Shown one piece after another: positions 1-8,700 of a DNA stretch of 64,000 nt. The notes under the pieces were generated by a model, which did not search any database, was not told the DNA's origin, and saw only the letters and a program-made list of their open reading frames with translations. Positions within the stretch are counted from its first letter, which is position 1. Every line of letters begins with the position of its first letter. Source of the DNA: Thermovenabulum sp049701175 (lineage in GTDB: Bacteria; Bacillota; Thermosediminibacteria; Thermosediminibacterales; Thermosediminibacteraceae); assembly GCF_049701175.1 (NCBI RefSeq), contig NZ_JBNATW010000005.1:34566-98565 (forward strand), given 5' to 3'. Made by a program: the position numbers and the translations under genes.

Positions 1-2
1 AG

Positions 3-113
3 GATAAAAAAATAAATCCTGCTGTTTTACTTAATCTTGTAAAAGCGCTTTCTTCCGATTCACCCAGCGAAAATAAAAGCCAAAAAAATGAGAATGAAAA
101 TAAAAATAATTAA
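3..113 (+). CDS. C-terminal end of an unknown protein (partial)
   Basis: An open frame enters from the left edge and ends at a TAA at 111-113, giving about 36 residues. It starts INPAVLLNLVKAL and finishes in a hydrophilic Ser/Asn/Lys/Glu-rich tail. It is followed at once by a good intrinsic terminator, which supports it as the real end of a plus-strand gene. I do not recognise the family; too little of it is visible. Confidence 0.5.
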   Translation, partial: DKKINPAVLLNLVKALSSDSPSENKSQKNENENKNN

Positions 114-115
114 AG

Positions 116-147
116 AAGGGCCGATTTTACGGCCCTTTAATTTTTTA
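116..147 (+). terminator. intrinsic terminator, probably bidirectional
   Basis: A seven-base-pair stem (AAGGGCC at 116-122 with GGCCCTT at 131-137) is followed on the plus strand by a T-rich run. It sits just after the partial plus-strand gene. On the minus strand the same hairpin follows the 21-residue ORF and the long rng operon, with a weaker T-rich tail, so it may end both. Confidence 0.8.
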
Positions 148-210
148 GAAATTATCTCCCAACAGTAATAAAATGAGAATCAGGAAAATCACAAATGCCT
201 TCCTATCCAT
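145..210 (-). CDS. 21-residue small hydrophobic peptide
   Basis: ATG at 208-210 is preceded by a strong ribosome binding site (AAGGAGGG, 215-224) at good spacing. The frame encodes MDRKAFVIFLILILLLLGDNF and then TAA. It has a charged N-terminus, one short membrane-spanning stretch and a GDNF tail, and lies 32 bases downstream of rng. The layout resembles the very short YjcZ-like sporulation or membrane peptides common in Firmicutes, but at this length that is only a likeness. The ribosome binding site is the main evidence that it is translated. Confidence 0.55.
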   Translation of the reverse strand: MDRKAFVIFLILILLLLGDNF

Positions 211-242
211 AAAGTTCCCTCCTTGCTTTATTGCTAATAACA

Positions 243-1520
243 TCATATGCACGGAGGGCAATTTTGGTTACTGTAGGAAATTATTTTGCCACTGCCTTCG
301 CAATACGGACAGACCTTGCCGAGTATTTCATAAATACTCTGCCTTATTTTTTTCCTTGTTACCTCAACCAGCCCTAAAGCTGTAATATCCAATATCTGAG
401 TTTTTGTTCTGTCTTTTTTAAATTGAGCGTCCAAATACTCCAAGACCTTTCTTTTGTGTTCTTCCGATGCCATATCGATAAAGTCTATAAGGATAATTCC
501 TCCTATATCCCTTAATCTAATCTGTTTTGCAATCTCTTTAGCTGCTTCCAGATTAGTAGTCAACACCGTATCTTCTAAATCAACACTCCCTATGTATTTG
601 CCGGTATTAACGTCAATTACTGTCAAAGCTTCAGTCTTATCAATTACTATATATCCACCAGATTTTAACCAGACCTTCTTGGATAAAGCTTTTTCAATTT
701 CCTTTTCTATATTAAAATATTTAAAAAGATCCAACCTGTTTTCATAAAATACTACTTTTTCTTTAAATTCAGGAGCGATATTTTTACAATAATCTATAAT
801 TTTTTCATAAGCCTCTTTTTCATTTACGTGAAATTTTGCAACTTCATTGGTAAAAATGTCTCTTGCAATCCTTAATAAAAAATCCATATCCTTGTAAATA
901 AGAGCAGGGCTCTTCAAATCCTTTGCACTTTTTTTTATATCTTCCCATAATCTTATTAAATACTTTAAATCCTCTTCAAGTTCTTCTTTTGTACAGGCTT
1001 CTGCAGCTGTTCTTATTATTATTCCATAAGGCGGTACCTTTATGTCATTGACTATGGTTTTAAGCCTTTCCCTTTCCTTTTCATCTTCAATTCTTCTTGA
1101 AATCCCTATATTGTCAACAAGGGGCATTAGAACTAAAAACCTTCCTGCAAGGGTAATATTCGTAGTAACTCTGGCTCCTTTAGTCCCCATGGGGTCTTTG
1201 ATTACCTGCACAACCACATCTTGCCCCGGCTTTAGCATTTCATTTATTGAAAAAGCATCGACTTTTTCAAAGATTTCTCCGTCATCCACCATATCCCTTT
1301 TTATATCTCCAACATATAAAAAGGCATTTTTGTCAAGTCCAATATTGATAAAAGCCGCCTGCATTCCCTTTAATACATTTGCTACTCTACCCTTATAAAT
1401 ATTTCCGACAATACTCTCATTCAATCGCTTTTCTATATAAAGTTCTACGAGTTCCCCGTCTTCTACTACGCCAACCTTAATTAGCTCTTTACCTATATCT
1501 GCTACTATCTCCTTTGGCAT
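243..1520 (-). CDS. rng: ribonuclease G/E family endoribonuclease
   Basis: 425-residue Rne/Rng family protein, a 5'-end-sensing endoribonuclease that processes rRNA and mRNA. An S1-like RNA-binding segment lies near residues 35-110 (GNIYKGRVANVLKGMQAAF). The metal-binding aspartates of the catalytic domain sit in LTVIDVNTGKYIG and GGIILIDFIDM. A zinc-link-like CPYCEGSG lies near the C-terminus. Length fits RNase G rather than long RNase E with its degradosome scaffold. It lies downstream of the DUF2344 gene with a 20-base gap, the order usually seen before rplU/rpmA. The family call is firm; G versus E is by length only. Confidence 0.93.
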   Translation of the reverse strand: MPKEIVADIGKELIKVGVVEDGELVELYIEKRLNESIVGNIYKGRVANVLKGMQAAFINIGLDKNAFLYVGDIKRDMVDDGEIFEKVDAFSINEMLKPGQDVVVQVIKDPMGTKGARVTTNITLAGRFLVLMPLVDNIGISRRIEDEKERERLKTIVNDIKVPPYGIIIRTAAEACTKEELEEDLKYLIRLWEDIKKSAKDLKSPALIYKDMDFLLRIARDIFTNEVAKFHVNEKEAYEKIIDYCKNIAPEFKEKVVFYENRLDLFKYFNIEKEIEKALSKKVWLKSGGYIVIDKTEALTVIDVNTGKYIGSVDLEDTVLTTNLEAAKEIAKQIRLRDIGGIILIDFIDMASEEHKRKVLEYLDAQFKKDRTKTQILDITALGLVEVTRKKIRQSIYEILGKVCPYCEGSGKIISYSNQNCPPCI

Positions 1521-1540
1521 ACCTTCAACTCCCCGTTATT

Positions 1541-2212
1541 CTACATAGGAAAAATCCTTTTCCCATTTTCTTCAAAAAAAGTCTCATTTCGATGAATATA
1601 AACTGTTGCTTCCCCAATATTTTCTACTATTAATGGAATGATCATAAAAGGATTTGCGCTGCCTCCCTGACCAGTGCTTAATTCCATTACTATTTGCGCT
1701 TGAGTCAGCTTAAATTCTTCCAAAAAAATACCATGTATTAAAGGTGCTATGTTTACCAATTTTTCTTCTTCATGAGTCTTTTTCTTTACATAAATTTCCT
1801 CGCTTTTTTTTATTCCTTCAATTGCTTTTTCCAGAGCTTCTTTTCCAATATTGTTTTCATAAAAAAGTTCAACGGTAAAAATCGATCTATTCAATTTATG
1901 AAGGGGTATTAACCCATTTTTCTGTCTAACGTGTAAAACCCTTAACCCTTCTGGAAGTACATTGTTCAATTGTCTTTTTAAAAATTCTTCAGGTAGTATT
2001 TCTTCAAACTCTACATCCAAATATTCCGCATCGCTTGTAATACCTACAGCTAATGCAGGGCCATAGATAATAATAGGTTTTTTGTTGTAACCTTGAGAAT
2101 ACTTTACCTTAAGTTTTGCCCTTCTTAAAGCTCTCTCAATAGTCCTTGCAAAATCCAACTGAGAAATGTATTTAACTTCCCTTCCCTTAGATAATCTAAA
2201 TCTATACTCCAC
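1541..2212 (-). CDS. TIGR03936-family protein (DUF2344)
   Basis: 223-residue member of the DUF2344/TIGR03936 family, almost always next to, or fused with, the TIGR03960 radical SAM protein. The N-terminal stretch YRFRLSKGREVKYISQLDFARTIERALRRA is typical of the family. Its start overlaps the end of the radical SAM gene by 11 bases, pointing to translational coupling. No enzymatic activity has been established that I know of; a role in tRNA or ribosome modification with its partner is inference. Confidence 0.88.
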   Translation of the reverse strand: MEYRFRLSKGREVKYISQLDFARTIERALRRAKLKVKYSQGYNKKPIIIYGPALAVGITSDAEYLDVEFEEILPEEFLKRQLNNVLPEGLRVLHVRQKNGLIPLHKLNRSIFTVELFYENNIGKEALEKAIEGIKKSEEIYVKKKTHEEEKLVNIAPLIHGIFLEEFKLTQAQIVMELSTGQGGSANPFMIIPLIVENIGEATVYIHRNETFFEENGKRIFPM

Positions 2213-4052
2213 ACTTTATCCCCTTCCCTAATTTCAAAATACCGCAGTTGTTACAGCGATTATATCGGCAATCGGGCGTAAAAACTGCTTCAAAGGCCCT
2301 TTCTCTTTCCTTTAATAAAAATTCCCTCTCAATTCCCGGATCTATAATTTCCCACGGGAAATATTCATCTTCCTTCCTTTTTCTTAAAGCATAAAACTCA
2401 GGGTCAACCTTTGCTTCTTTAAAAGCTTCCATCCATTTGTTGAAAGAAAATAATTCATTCCATCCATCGAATTTGCATCCTTTTTCATGAGCTTTAAAGA
2501 GCACTTCTCCGAGTCTCCTGTCTCCCCTTGAGAACACTGCCTCTAAAAAACTTAGATACCTATCATGCCAATTGTAATTTATTCCAGGTCCCTTTAAAAT
2601 TTTCTTTAAAAAATTTTGACGTCTTTCCATCTCATCCAAGGAAATTTGCGGTTCCCATTGGAATGGGGTAAAAGGCTTAGGTACAAATACTGAAGTGCTA
2701 ATCGTAACTTGCAAACCTTTAGCAGTTCCCTTTATTTTTTTGTATTCATTAACCACCTCTTTTGCCAAGTCCGCAATTCCTTCTAAGTCTTCATAAGTTT
2801 CTGTAGGAAGGCCTATCATAAAATAAAGTTTTACATTATTCCAACCTGCTAAAAATGCTCCCCTGACGGAACAGATTAAATCCTCCTTGGTTACACCTTT
2901 ATTTATCACATTTCTCAGTCTTTGTGTACCCGCTTCAGGTGCAAAAGTAAGGCCGCTTTTTTTAATTTCCTGAATCTTTTTTGCAATATCCAATGTAAAA
3001 GAATCGATTCTTAAAGACGGCAATGAAATGCCCACTGCACAGTTCCTGAATTCATCTGTTAAAATCTCCACCAATTCTTTTAAAGCCGAATAATCGCTGG
3101 TACTCAAAGAAGCCAAGGATATTTCTTCATATCCGGTATTATCTATGATCTCCTTTGCCAAACTTTTTAGTCTTTCAACGCTCTTTTCCCTGACCGGCCT
3201 ATAAATCATACCGGCCTGGCAAAATCTACACCCTCTCGTACAACCCCTGAAAATCTCGAGCACCGCCCTGTCGTGTACAATATCCATATACGGCACAATA
3301 AATTTTGTGGGATAAAAAACACGATCTAAATCCTTTACAATCCTTTTTTTGATTCTTTTAGGAAGTGTATCATATAGGGGTTTAATTTCCTTTAAAGTGC
3401 CATCATCATTATATAAAGGTTTGTACAAACTCGGGACATAAATACCTTCTATCTGTGCCAATTTTAGCAAAAATTCCTGTCTATTAAAGTTTTTAACCTT
3501 GCATTCCAAATATAAATCTATTATATCATGAATAACCTCTTCCGCTTCTCCTATCACGAAAAAATCTATTATATCAGATAAGGGTTCTGGATTATAAGCA
3601 CACGGCCCACCAGCCATTATAATAGGATGATTGTCGCTTCTGTCTTTTGCCCTCAAGGGTATATGGGAAAGTTCAAGCATGTTTAAAACATTAGAATAGC
3701 TCATTTCGTATTGTAAAGAAAATCCTACAAAGTCAAATTCCTTTAAAGGAGTTTTACTTTCCAAACTAAAAAGGGGGATATTTTTACTTCGCATTATTTC
3801 TTCAAAATCTATCCATGGTGCAAAAACCCTTTCAGCAAAAACATCATCCCTATTATTTAATATGTGATAAAGAATCTTCAACCCTAAATGTGACATGCCT
3901 ACTTCGTATAAATCTGGAAATGCAAGGGCAACCCTTACTTTAAACTCTCCCTCATTTTTTTTTATACTGTTCAATTCATTTCCAATGTACCTTGTAGGTT
4001 TTGAGACCTTATGTAGAACTTTATCCAAAGTATTTTCTAAGTTCAATTTCAA
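2202..4052 (-). CDS. TIGR03960-family B12-binding-like radical SAM protein
   Basis: 616-residue radical SAM protein. The N-terminal third resembles a cobalamin-binding-type fold (VALAFPDLYEVGMSHLG, GGPCAYNPEPL). The SAM-cluster cysteines are seen as RGCTRGCRFCQAG near residues 270-285. The C-terminus is cysteine-rich (CRYNRCNNCGILKLG). It is coupled to the DUF2344 gene by an 11-base overlap. This pair sits between rodA/spoIVF and rng in many Clostridia. Family assignment is firm; the substrate is unknown, RNA modification being a guess from the partner. Confidence 0.9.
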   Translation of the reverse strand: MKLNLENTLDKVLHKVSKPTRYIGNELNSIKKNEGEFKVRVALAFPDLYEVGMSHLGLKILYHILNNRDDVFAERVFAPWIDFEEIMRSKNIPLFSLESKTPLKEFDFVGFSLQYEMSYSNVLNMLELSHIPLRAKDRSDNHPIIMAGGPCAYNPEPLSDIIDFFVIGEAEEVIHDIIDLYLECKVKNFNRQEFLLKLAQIEGIYVPSLYKPLYNDDGTLKEIKPLYDTLPKRIKKRIVKDLDRVFYPTKFIVPYMDIVHDRAVLEIFRGCTRGCRFCQAGMIYRPVREKSVERLKSLAKEIIDNTGYEEISLASLSTSDYSALKELVEILTDEFRNCAVGISLPSLRIDSFTLDIAKKIQEIKKSGLTFAPEAGTQRLRNVINKGVTKEDLICSVRGAFLAGWNNVKLYFMIGLPTETYEDLEGIADLAKEVVNEYKKIKGTAKGLQVTISTSVFVPKPFTPFQWEPQISLDEMERRQNFLKKILKGPGINYNWHDRYLSFLEAVFSRGDRRLGEVLFKAHEKGCKFDGWNELFSFNKWMEAFKEAKVDPEFYALRKRKEDEYFPWEIIDPGIEREFLLKERERAFEAVFTPDCRYNRCNNCGILKLGKGIKCGV

Positions 4053-4087
4053 TTCTCCTCCTGTTATACCGTTTCTTATTTAACTTT

Positions 4088-4444
4088 TTATATTTGCCCT
4101 ATTTTTAAGTCTAACCCTTTTTTTATTATGTTGTCAAATATTTCCGATTCGGTCAAGAATTTTTTTATCTTTCCTTGACTATCAATAACTACAAAAATTA
4201 TATAATTTTTTGGATCCGCTATTTTAATAACATCTTTTAATGGAAAATCTTCTAAAACCGCAACGCATTTTGCTTTCGAAAATCCAATTGTATTAATTTT
4301 TGTTTTGATATTAAAAAAATCAAAAATAATCCTAAAGGGCATTTCTTTTTTCACTTTTATAGCCTCAAAGAGCAAAAAAATACCAAAAACAAAATAAAAA
4401 GGAGAAAAAATCCTAAAAAAAAAAGAGAATTCCTCCAAATACAA
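4088..4444 (-). CDS. spoIVFB: C-terminal part of SpoIVFB-like protease, separated by a frameshift
   Basis: This frame carries a hydrophobic segment followed by a soluble domain ending in LTESEIFDNIIKKGLDLKIGQI. It resembles the CBS-like regulatory tail of SpoIVFB, which binds nucleotides in Bacillus. As a separate gene its only upstream start would be a TTG inside the M50 gene with no clear ribosome binding site. Its reading frame joins the M50 frame if one T is removed from the ten-T run at 4415-4424. The joined product would be about 294 residues, close to the 288 of Bacillus SpoIVFB. I read it as the second half of one gene, split by a sequencing error, a mutation or transcriptional slippage. 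Confidence 0.7.
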   Translation of the reverse strand: MYLEEFSFFFRIFSPFYFVFGIFLLFEAIKVKKEMPFRIIFDFFNIKTKINTIGFSKAKCVAVLEDFPLKDVIKIADPKNYIIFVVIDSQGKIKKFLTESEIFDNIIKKGLDLKIGQI

Positions 4445-4973
4445 TGAAAAACAATGAAATTATAACACTTAATATAACAGCAATATTTATGGATTTTTCG
4501 AAATTTATATTTTGAAATAACCATATCAGGAAAATTCTCCCCCCATCAAGAGGGAATGCGGGAAGTAAGTTAAATAATGCAATGGAAATTTGTTTAGACG
4601 CAAATAGGTTGAAAAATTCACCCCATAAATGCAATTTTTCTTTTAATGCAAAAAAGAATAAAAAGCAAATAAAATTCCCAAAAGGACCTGCAATACTTAA
4701 TATCACTTCTTCTTGATAGGAAATATTTTTTATCTTTTCTAATTTTATTTTGCCTCCTATAGGCAGGAAAATTATCTCATTAACCCTTAGCATCAAAGTA
4801 TTAACAGCAATAATATGACTCAATTCGTGCACTGTAAGGGCTAATATCAAAGCATAAAATTCCTTTGCATAGGGACTAAAAAGGGATATTACGATAAAAA
4901 TCAAAAAAAAGTAAGAGATTTTAAGGCTGGCACCTTTTATTTTAATTATAATCCCTCCATCTTGAAGCTGCAT
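4413..4973 (-). CDS. spoIVFB: SpoIVFB-like M50 intramembrane metalloprotease (N-terminal, catalytic part)
   Basis: 186 residues covering the site-2-protease domain. Zinc ligands H49 and H53 with catalytic E50 are in TVHELSH, and the third ligand D143 is in FPLDGGRI. Several membrane spans surround them. In Bacillus SpoIVFB cuts pro-sigma-K in the mother cell. The gene directly follows its known partner spoIVFA, as expected. The frame ends in a run of phenylalanines at the T10 tract (4415-4424) and a TAG, before the regulatory tail, which continues in another frame at 4088-4444. Confidence 0.85.
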   Translation of the reverse strand: MQLQDGGIIIKIKGASLKISYFFLIFIVISLFSPYAKEFYALILALTVHELSHIIAVNTLMLRVNEIIFLPIGGKIKLEKIKNISYQEEVILSIAGPFGNFICFLFFFALKEKLHLWGEFFNLFASKQISIALFNLLPAFPLDGGRIFLIWLFQNINFEKSINIAVILSVIISLFFIVFGGILFFF

Positions 4974-4992
4974 TACTCACACCCTTCTTTAA

Positions 4993-5658
4993 TTAATAAT
5001 TTAGCCATTTTAAGGGATCTTGGGGTTCATTGTCTTTCCATACCTCAAAATGAAGATGGGGTTCTTCTGCCATTCCAGTTTTCCCTACAGAACCAATAAT
5101 TTGTCCTTTTTTAACTTTGTCCTTTGTTTTCACATATACGTCCTTTAAGTGTGCATATAAAGTAATCATATTCCCTTCATGGGCTATTTTCACATAATTA
5201 CCCAGTTCAGCATCACTTCCAACAAAAATTACCTCTCCATCTAAAACTGTATGTACTGGCGTACCCTCCGTTTGATTTATATCAATACCGTTGTGTGGCT
5301 TTAAAACCTTTTCGATAGGGTGGAGTCTTAATCCAAAACCTGAAGTAATTTTCCCATTTATAACAGGCTGTGCAAAAAGGGTTATATCGCTATTAGAGAT
5401 AATTTCTCTTTTAAATAAATCTTTAAAATTTTTTACCTCTTTAAAGGTTTGAACTACTTTTGTCAAATCATTGATGTCAATTTTTTTTAAACTCCACTCG
5501 TAATCTGCATAATATTTAGCTTTAGATATTATATTGTATTTAAAAGGCAAATTAAATTTGCTCAGTAAAAGCAAAAAAACAAGTATTGTTATAACTAATA
5601 ATATTTGCCTTATATTGATAAGTTGTTGTAAAAATCTCTTTTGAGGTTTTTCCCACAT
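4993..5658 (-). CDS. spoIVFA: SpoIVFA-like membrane M23 peptidase-domain protein
   Basis: 221 residues: a basic N-terminus, one membrane span near residues 17-36 (ILLVITILVFLLLL), then an extracellular M23/LytM-like domain (GLRLHPIEKVLKPHNGID, and HLHFEVW near the end). The histidines of the LytM fold (H in PHNGID, HLHFE) are present, so peptidase activity is not ruled out. In Bacillus SpoIVFA holds and inhibits SpoIVFB; the adjacency to spoIVFB supports that role over a plain cell wall hydrolase. It lies between rodA and spoIVFB in the shape and division cluster. Confidence 0.82.
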   Translation of the reverse strand: MWEKPQKRFLQQLINIRQILLVITILVFLLLLSKFNLPFKYNIISKAKYYADYEWSLKKIDINDLTKVVQTFKEVKNFKDLFKREIISNSDITLFAQPVINGKITSGFGLRLHPIEKVLKPHNGIDINQTEGTPVHTVLDGEVIFVGSDAELGNYVKIAHEGNMITLYAHLKDVYVKTKDKVKKGQIIGSVGKTGMAEEPHLHFEVWKDNEPQDPLKWLNY

Positions 5659-5721
5659 TTTAAAGACCTCCTAATGATAAAGCTTTTATATATATCTATT
5701 TATTCTCAAATAAATTTATTA

Positions 5722-5751
5722 CAAATAAAAATAGCAGGTATATAACCTGCT
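5722..5751 (-). terminator. intrinsic terminator after rodA
   Basis: On the minus strand AGCAGGT (5745-5751) pairs with ACCTGCT (5733-5739) around a short AT loop, followed by ATTTTTATTTG. It overlaps the rodA stop codon. It would separate the min-rodA unit from spoIVFA, perhaps partially. Confidence 0.7.
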
Positions 5752-6848
5752 TAGAAGAGTATCTTCTGTCTTCTCATTCCCACATTTAACACAAGGCCTA
5801 ACGCCATCATATTCATCAGTAAAGAGCTCCCGCCGTAGCTTACAAAAGGAAGTGGAATTCCCGTAACAGGCATCAGTCCCAAGGTCATTCCAACATTTAC
5901 AAGCATTTGAAAGGTCCACATAGATGCAACCCCTGTAGCAATAAAAGTTCCCAATGTGTCTTTTGATTTTAAAGCAATTTGAAGCACATTGTATATCAAA
6001 AGCACAAAAAGCACCAACAATAATATGCTCCCTATAAATCCCATTTCTTCACCTATTACGGCAAAAATAAAATCTGTGTGCTGTTCGGGAATAAAATCCA
6101 ATTGATTTTGAGTACCGTGAAAAAGACCTTTGCCTAATATCCTACCAGAGCCTATAGCAATTTTAGATTGAATTACATGATAGCCTGCTCCAAGCGGATC
6201 AAGGTTGGGGTTTAAAAAAACAAGAATCCTTTTTCTTTGATAATCATGCAAAAATTCCCATAAAACTGGCATTGATAGGATTCCAGCTCCAATAACGCCA
6301 AAAAATAACTTCAAATTTATACCGGATACAAAAACAAGGCCGAACATAATAGCTAAAAGTACCAGTGAAGTGCCCAAATCAGGCTGTTTCAAAATAAGAA
6401 GCAAAGGAATGCCCACATGAATAAAAACATACATCAAATCTTTTAAATTTTTTACCCCTTTTGTTTTTTCCAAATGCTTAGAAAGGGAAATTATCAAGGC
6501 TAATTTTGCAAATTCTGAAGGTTGCAAAGAAAACGGCCCTATTGGGATCCACCTTTGAGCACCCATTGTGGTTTTACCTACAGCATATACTAAGATAAGC
6601 ATTAAAATATTAGCAATATATATATATATTGAAAAGGATGCAATGGTGTTGTAATCAATTAATAGTATAAATATCATTGCCAATAAACCAATTATGAACC
6701 ATACTGCCTGCATTATTGTATAATGTAATGTTCCTTCAGGTTTGTTAGCATGAGAAGCACTCGCTATTGCTAAAAGGCTTATTAAAAAAATAAACAGCAC
6801 AATAATAATCATTTTAAAATTTAAATTTTTTACAAGCCTCAACCTCAT
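5751..6848 (-). CDS. rodA: SEDS-family peptidoglycan glycosyltransferase RodA
   Basis: 365-residue multi-span membrane protein of the FtsW/RodA/SpoVE family, which polymerises lipid II during wall elongation with PBP2. Family signatures: AKLALIISLSKHLEK, LKQPDLGTSLVL, GSGRILGKGLFHGTQ, EQHTDFIFAVIGEE and PLPFVSYGGSSLL. I start it at ATG 6848 because the frame's longer start lies inside an extended -10 element (TGGTATAAT, about 6880-6888). Position after minE and near mreBCD and mrdA supports RodA over FtsW or SpoVE. Confidence 0.9.
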   Translation of the reverse strand: MRLRLVKNLNFKMIIIVLFIFLISLLAIASASHANKPEGTLHYTIMQAVWFIIGLLAMIFILLIDYNTIASFSIYIYIANILMLILVYAVGKTTMGAQRWIPIGPFSLQPSEFAKLALIISLSKHLEKTKGVKNLKDLMYVFIHVGIPLLLILKQPDLGTSLVLLAIMFGLVFVSGINLKLFFGVIGAGILSMPVLWEFLHDYQRKRILVFLNPNLDPLGAGYHVIQSKIAIGSGRILGKGLFHGTQNQLDFIPEQHTDFIFAVIGEEMGFIGSILLLVLFVLLIYNVLQIALKSKDTLGTFIATGVASMWTFQMLVNVGMTLGLMPVTGIPLPFVSYGGSSLLMNMMALGLVLNVGMRRQKILF

Positions 6849-6879
6849 AATTAAAAGCCCCCCGAAAAATTCGATAATC

Positions 6880-6888
6880 ATTATACCA
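6880..6888 (-). promoter_or_regulatory. extended -10 promoter for rodA
   Basis: The minus strand reads TGGTATAAT, a TGn-extended -10, about 35 bases before the rodA ATG. No good -35 is seen at 17 bases. It would let rodA be transcribed separately from minCDE. Confidence 0.45.
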
Positions 6889-6948
6889 TAAAATAAAGCA
6901 TCAAATAAGGGGGCTTTAACGATTTTTTAAAAGGTATATTTTGTAAGA

Positions 6949-7239
6949 TTAAACCCTAGCAATGTTTTTGATTCTCTTGATAGGTATATTCGCAACAAGA
7001 GCCGGAACTGTGGTATCTTCTTCCTCTTCATCCTTTTTTATTCTTGTAAGTTTTACTTCCATTCCCTCTTCTTCAACTTCAATATAATCAGAGATAAGGT
7101 TTATAAGCTGGCTCTTTATCATTTCCAAAAACTTAGGGGAAACATTAGCCCTGTCATGCACCAGGATTAATTTCAATCTTTCTTTCGCAATTTCTTTACT
7201 TGCCACATCCTCTTTTGAAAAAAGTTTAAAAAAATCCAT
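6949..7239 (-). CDS. minE: cell division topological specificity factor MinE
   Basis: 96 residues starting MDFFKLFSKEDVASKEIAKERL. A short membrane-targeting amphipathic N-terminus is followed by the MinD-contacting segment AKERLKLILVHDRANVSP and a C-terminal dimer domain with a DYIEVEEEGMEVKL strand. ATG at 7239 has a GGGGG-type ribosome binding site; a longer frame reaching into minD is unlikely. MinE drives MinD release from the membrane; having minE (not only DivIVA) means an oscillating-type Min system. It lies 13 bases after minD. Confidence 0.93.
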   Translation of the reverse strand: MDFFKLFSKEDVASKEIAKERLKLILVHDRANVSPKFLEMIKSQLINLISDYIEVEEEGMEVKLTRIKKDEEEEDTTVPALVANIPIKRIKNIARV

Positions 7240-7252
7240 GGTATATCCCCCT

Positions 7253-8059
7253 TTATCTTTTTGATCTAAATCCGAAAAACATCTTAATTTTTTCAAACAA
7301 TGTAGGTTCTACGTCAAGAGACATTAAAGGAACGTCTTCCCCTTCTATTCTTCTTGTAATATTTCTATATGCCTGGCCGGCTCTTGACATTTCATCAACT
7401 ACTGCAGGCTCTCCTCTGTTTGTTGATATTACTATTTTTTCATCTTCAGGAATTACACCTAAAAGACCAATTGCCAAAATATCCAAAATATCGTTTATAT
7501 CCATCATATCCCCTTTTTTAACCATGTCTGGCCTTATTCTGTTGATTATCAATTTGGGTTCTTCAAATCCTGCTGCTTCTAATAAGCCAATGACCCTATC
7601 TGCATCTCTAACTGCAGAAACCTCCGGAGTAGTGATGACAAAAGCCTTCTCTGCCCCAGCAATGGCATTTTTAAACCCTTGTTCAATGCCTGCAGGTGAA
7701 TCTATCAATACATAGTCAAAATCTTCTTTTAGTTGTTCGCACAGCTTTTTCATCTGGTCAGGGCTTACAGCAGTTTTATCCTTGGTTTGAGCTGCAGGAA
7801 GCAAGTATAAATTATCAAAACGCTTGTCCCTTATAAGTGCCTGCTTTAATCGGCATTCACCATTCACCACATCAACTATATCGTAAACAATCCTGTTTTC
7901 CAATCCCATAACTACATCCAAGTTTCTTAATCCTATATCCGTGTCGATCATTACAACCCTTTTTCTCATAAAATGTGCAAGTCCTGTCCCAATATTTGCG
8001 GTAGCTGTAGTTTTACCTACACCACCTTTTCCTGATGTAATCACTATTACCTGACCCAT
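7253..8059 (-). CDS. minD: septum site-determining ATPase MinD
   Basis: 268-residue ParA/MinD ATPase. A deviant Walker A is seen at residues 8-18 (SGKGGVGKTTA), switch regions at DTDIGLRNLDVVMGLENR and DSPAGIEQGF. A C-terminal amphipathic membrane-targeting helix (LFEKIKMFFGFRSKR) ends the protein. It overlaps minC by 13 bases, so the two are translationally coupled. It recruits MinC to the membrane and is displaced by MinE. Confidence 0.97.
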   Translation of the reverse strand: MGQVIVITSGKGGVGKTTATANIGTGLAHFMRKRVVMIDTDIGLRNLDVVMGLENRIVYDIVDVVNGECRLKQALIRDKRFDNLYLLPAAQTKDKTAVSPDQMKKLCEQLKEDFDYVLIDSPAGIEQGFKNAIAGAEKAFVITTPEVSAVRDADRVIGLLEAAGFEEPKLIINRIRPDMVKKGDMMDINDILDILAIGLLGVIPEDEKIVISTNRGEPAVVDEMSRAGQAYRNITRRIEGEDVPLMSLDVEPTLFEKIKMFFGFRSKR

Positions 8060-8700
8060 TGATTCCCCTCCTGATTCGATTTATTATTTTCCAAAACACT
8101 GTAATACGGCTCAATAATAATCATATCATCTTTCAACCGTGCCACTTCAGGTACCTTTGAGGTTTCATGTTTCCCATCTGGAGGCCTTGCAATCACATCT
8201 GCAATGCGGAGCTGAGTAGGAAGTAACCTGTGTGCAGCAACTATAGCTGATTTATTTCCTTTAAAGCCTGCATGGGCAAGCCCTCTTAAAGCACCTAATA
8301 CAATAATATCTCCCCCCGCCAAGACCTCGCTCCCGGGATTAACATCACCCAATATTACAATGTTTCCGCCGTAAATTACCTTCTGTCCTGAACGGATGGT
8401 TTTTTTTAGATAAAGGGTGGTTGTAGTAAAATGAGTAGGCAAAGGGACAGCCTTTAACATTGCGTCCTTTTTAAGGCTTATTCCAAAATTACCCAAGAGT
8501 CTCTCTAAATCCTCCATCTCTTTTTTTTCTAAAACCCCTTCTTTAATGAAAATTTTAGCCTTAGCTCCTTTGAAAAACTCGCCATTTTTTTTTAATTTTT
8601 CATATATTACATTTTTTACTTTTTCAAATTCCGTATTTTTGTATAAAATTATTGCAAGGCCATCTTTTGTCCCTTTTATTGCCACCGGCTCTCGATTCAT
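8047..8700 (-). CDS. minC: septum site-determining protein MinC
   Basis: 217 residues from ATG 8700, chosen for its GGAGGGG ribosome binding site. An N-terminal FtsZ-interacting domain (about 1-100) is followed by a right-handed beta-helical C-domain with the typical GGNIVILGDVNPGSEVLAGGDIIVLG repeats and a MinD-binding region. It inhibits FtsZ assembly away from mid-cell. It is first of the minCDE-rodA unit, just after the mrdA terminator. Confidence 0.93.
   Translation of the reverse strand: MNREPVAIKGTKDGLAIILYKNTEFEKVKNVIYEKLKKNGEFFKGAKAKIFIKEGVLEKKEMEDLERLLGNFGISLKKDAMLKAVPLPTHFTTTTLYLKKTIRSGQKVIYGGNIVILGDVNPGSEVLAGGDIIVLGALRGLAHAGFKGNKSAIVAAHRLLPTQLRIADVIARPPDGKHETSKVPEVARLKDDMIIIEPYYSVLENNKSNQEGNQWVR

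Noticed and set aside
4088..4444. Independent gene of 118 residues
   Set aside because: Its start would be a TTG within the protease gene without a ribosome binding site, and its frame continues the truncated SpoIVFB after one T is dropped. I treat it as part of spoIVFB.
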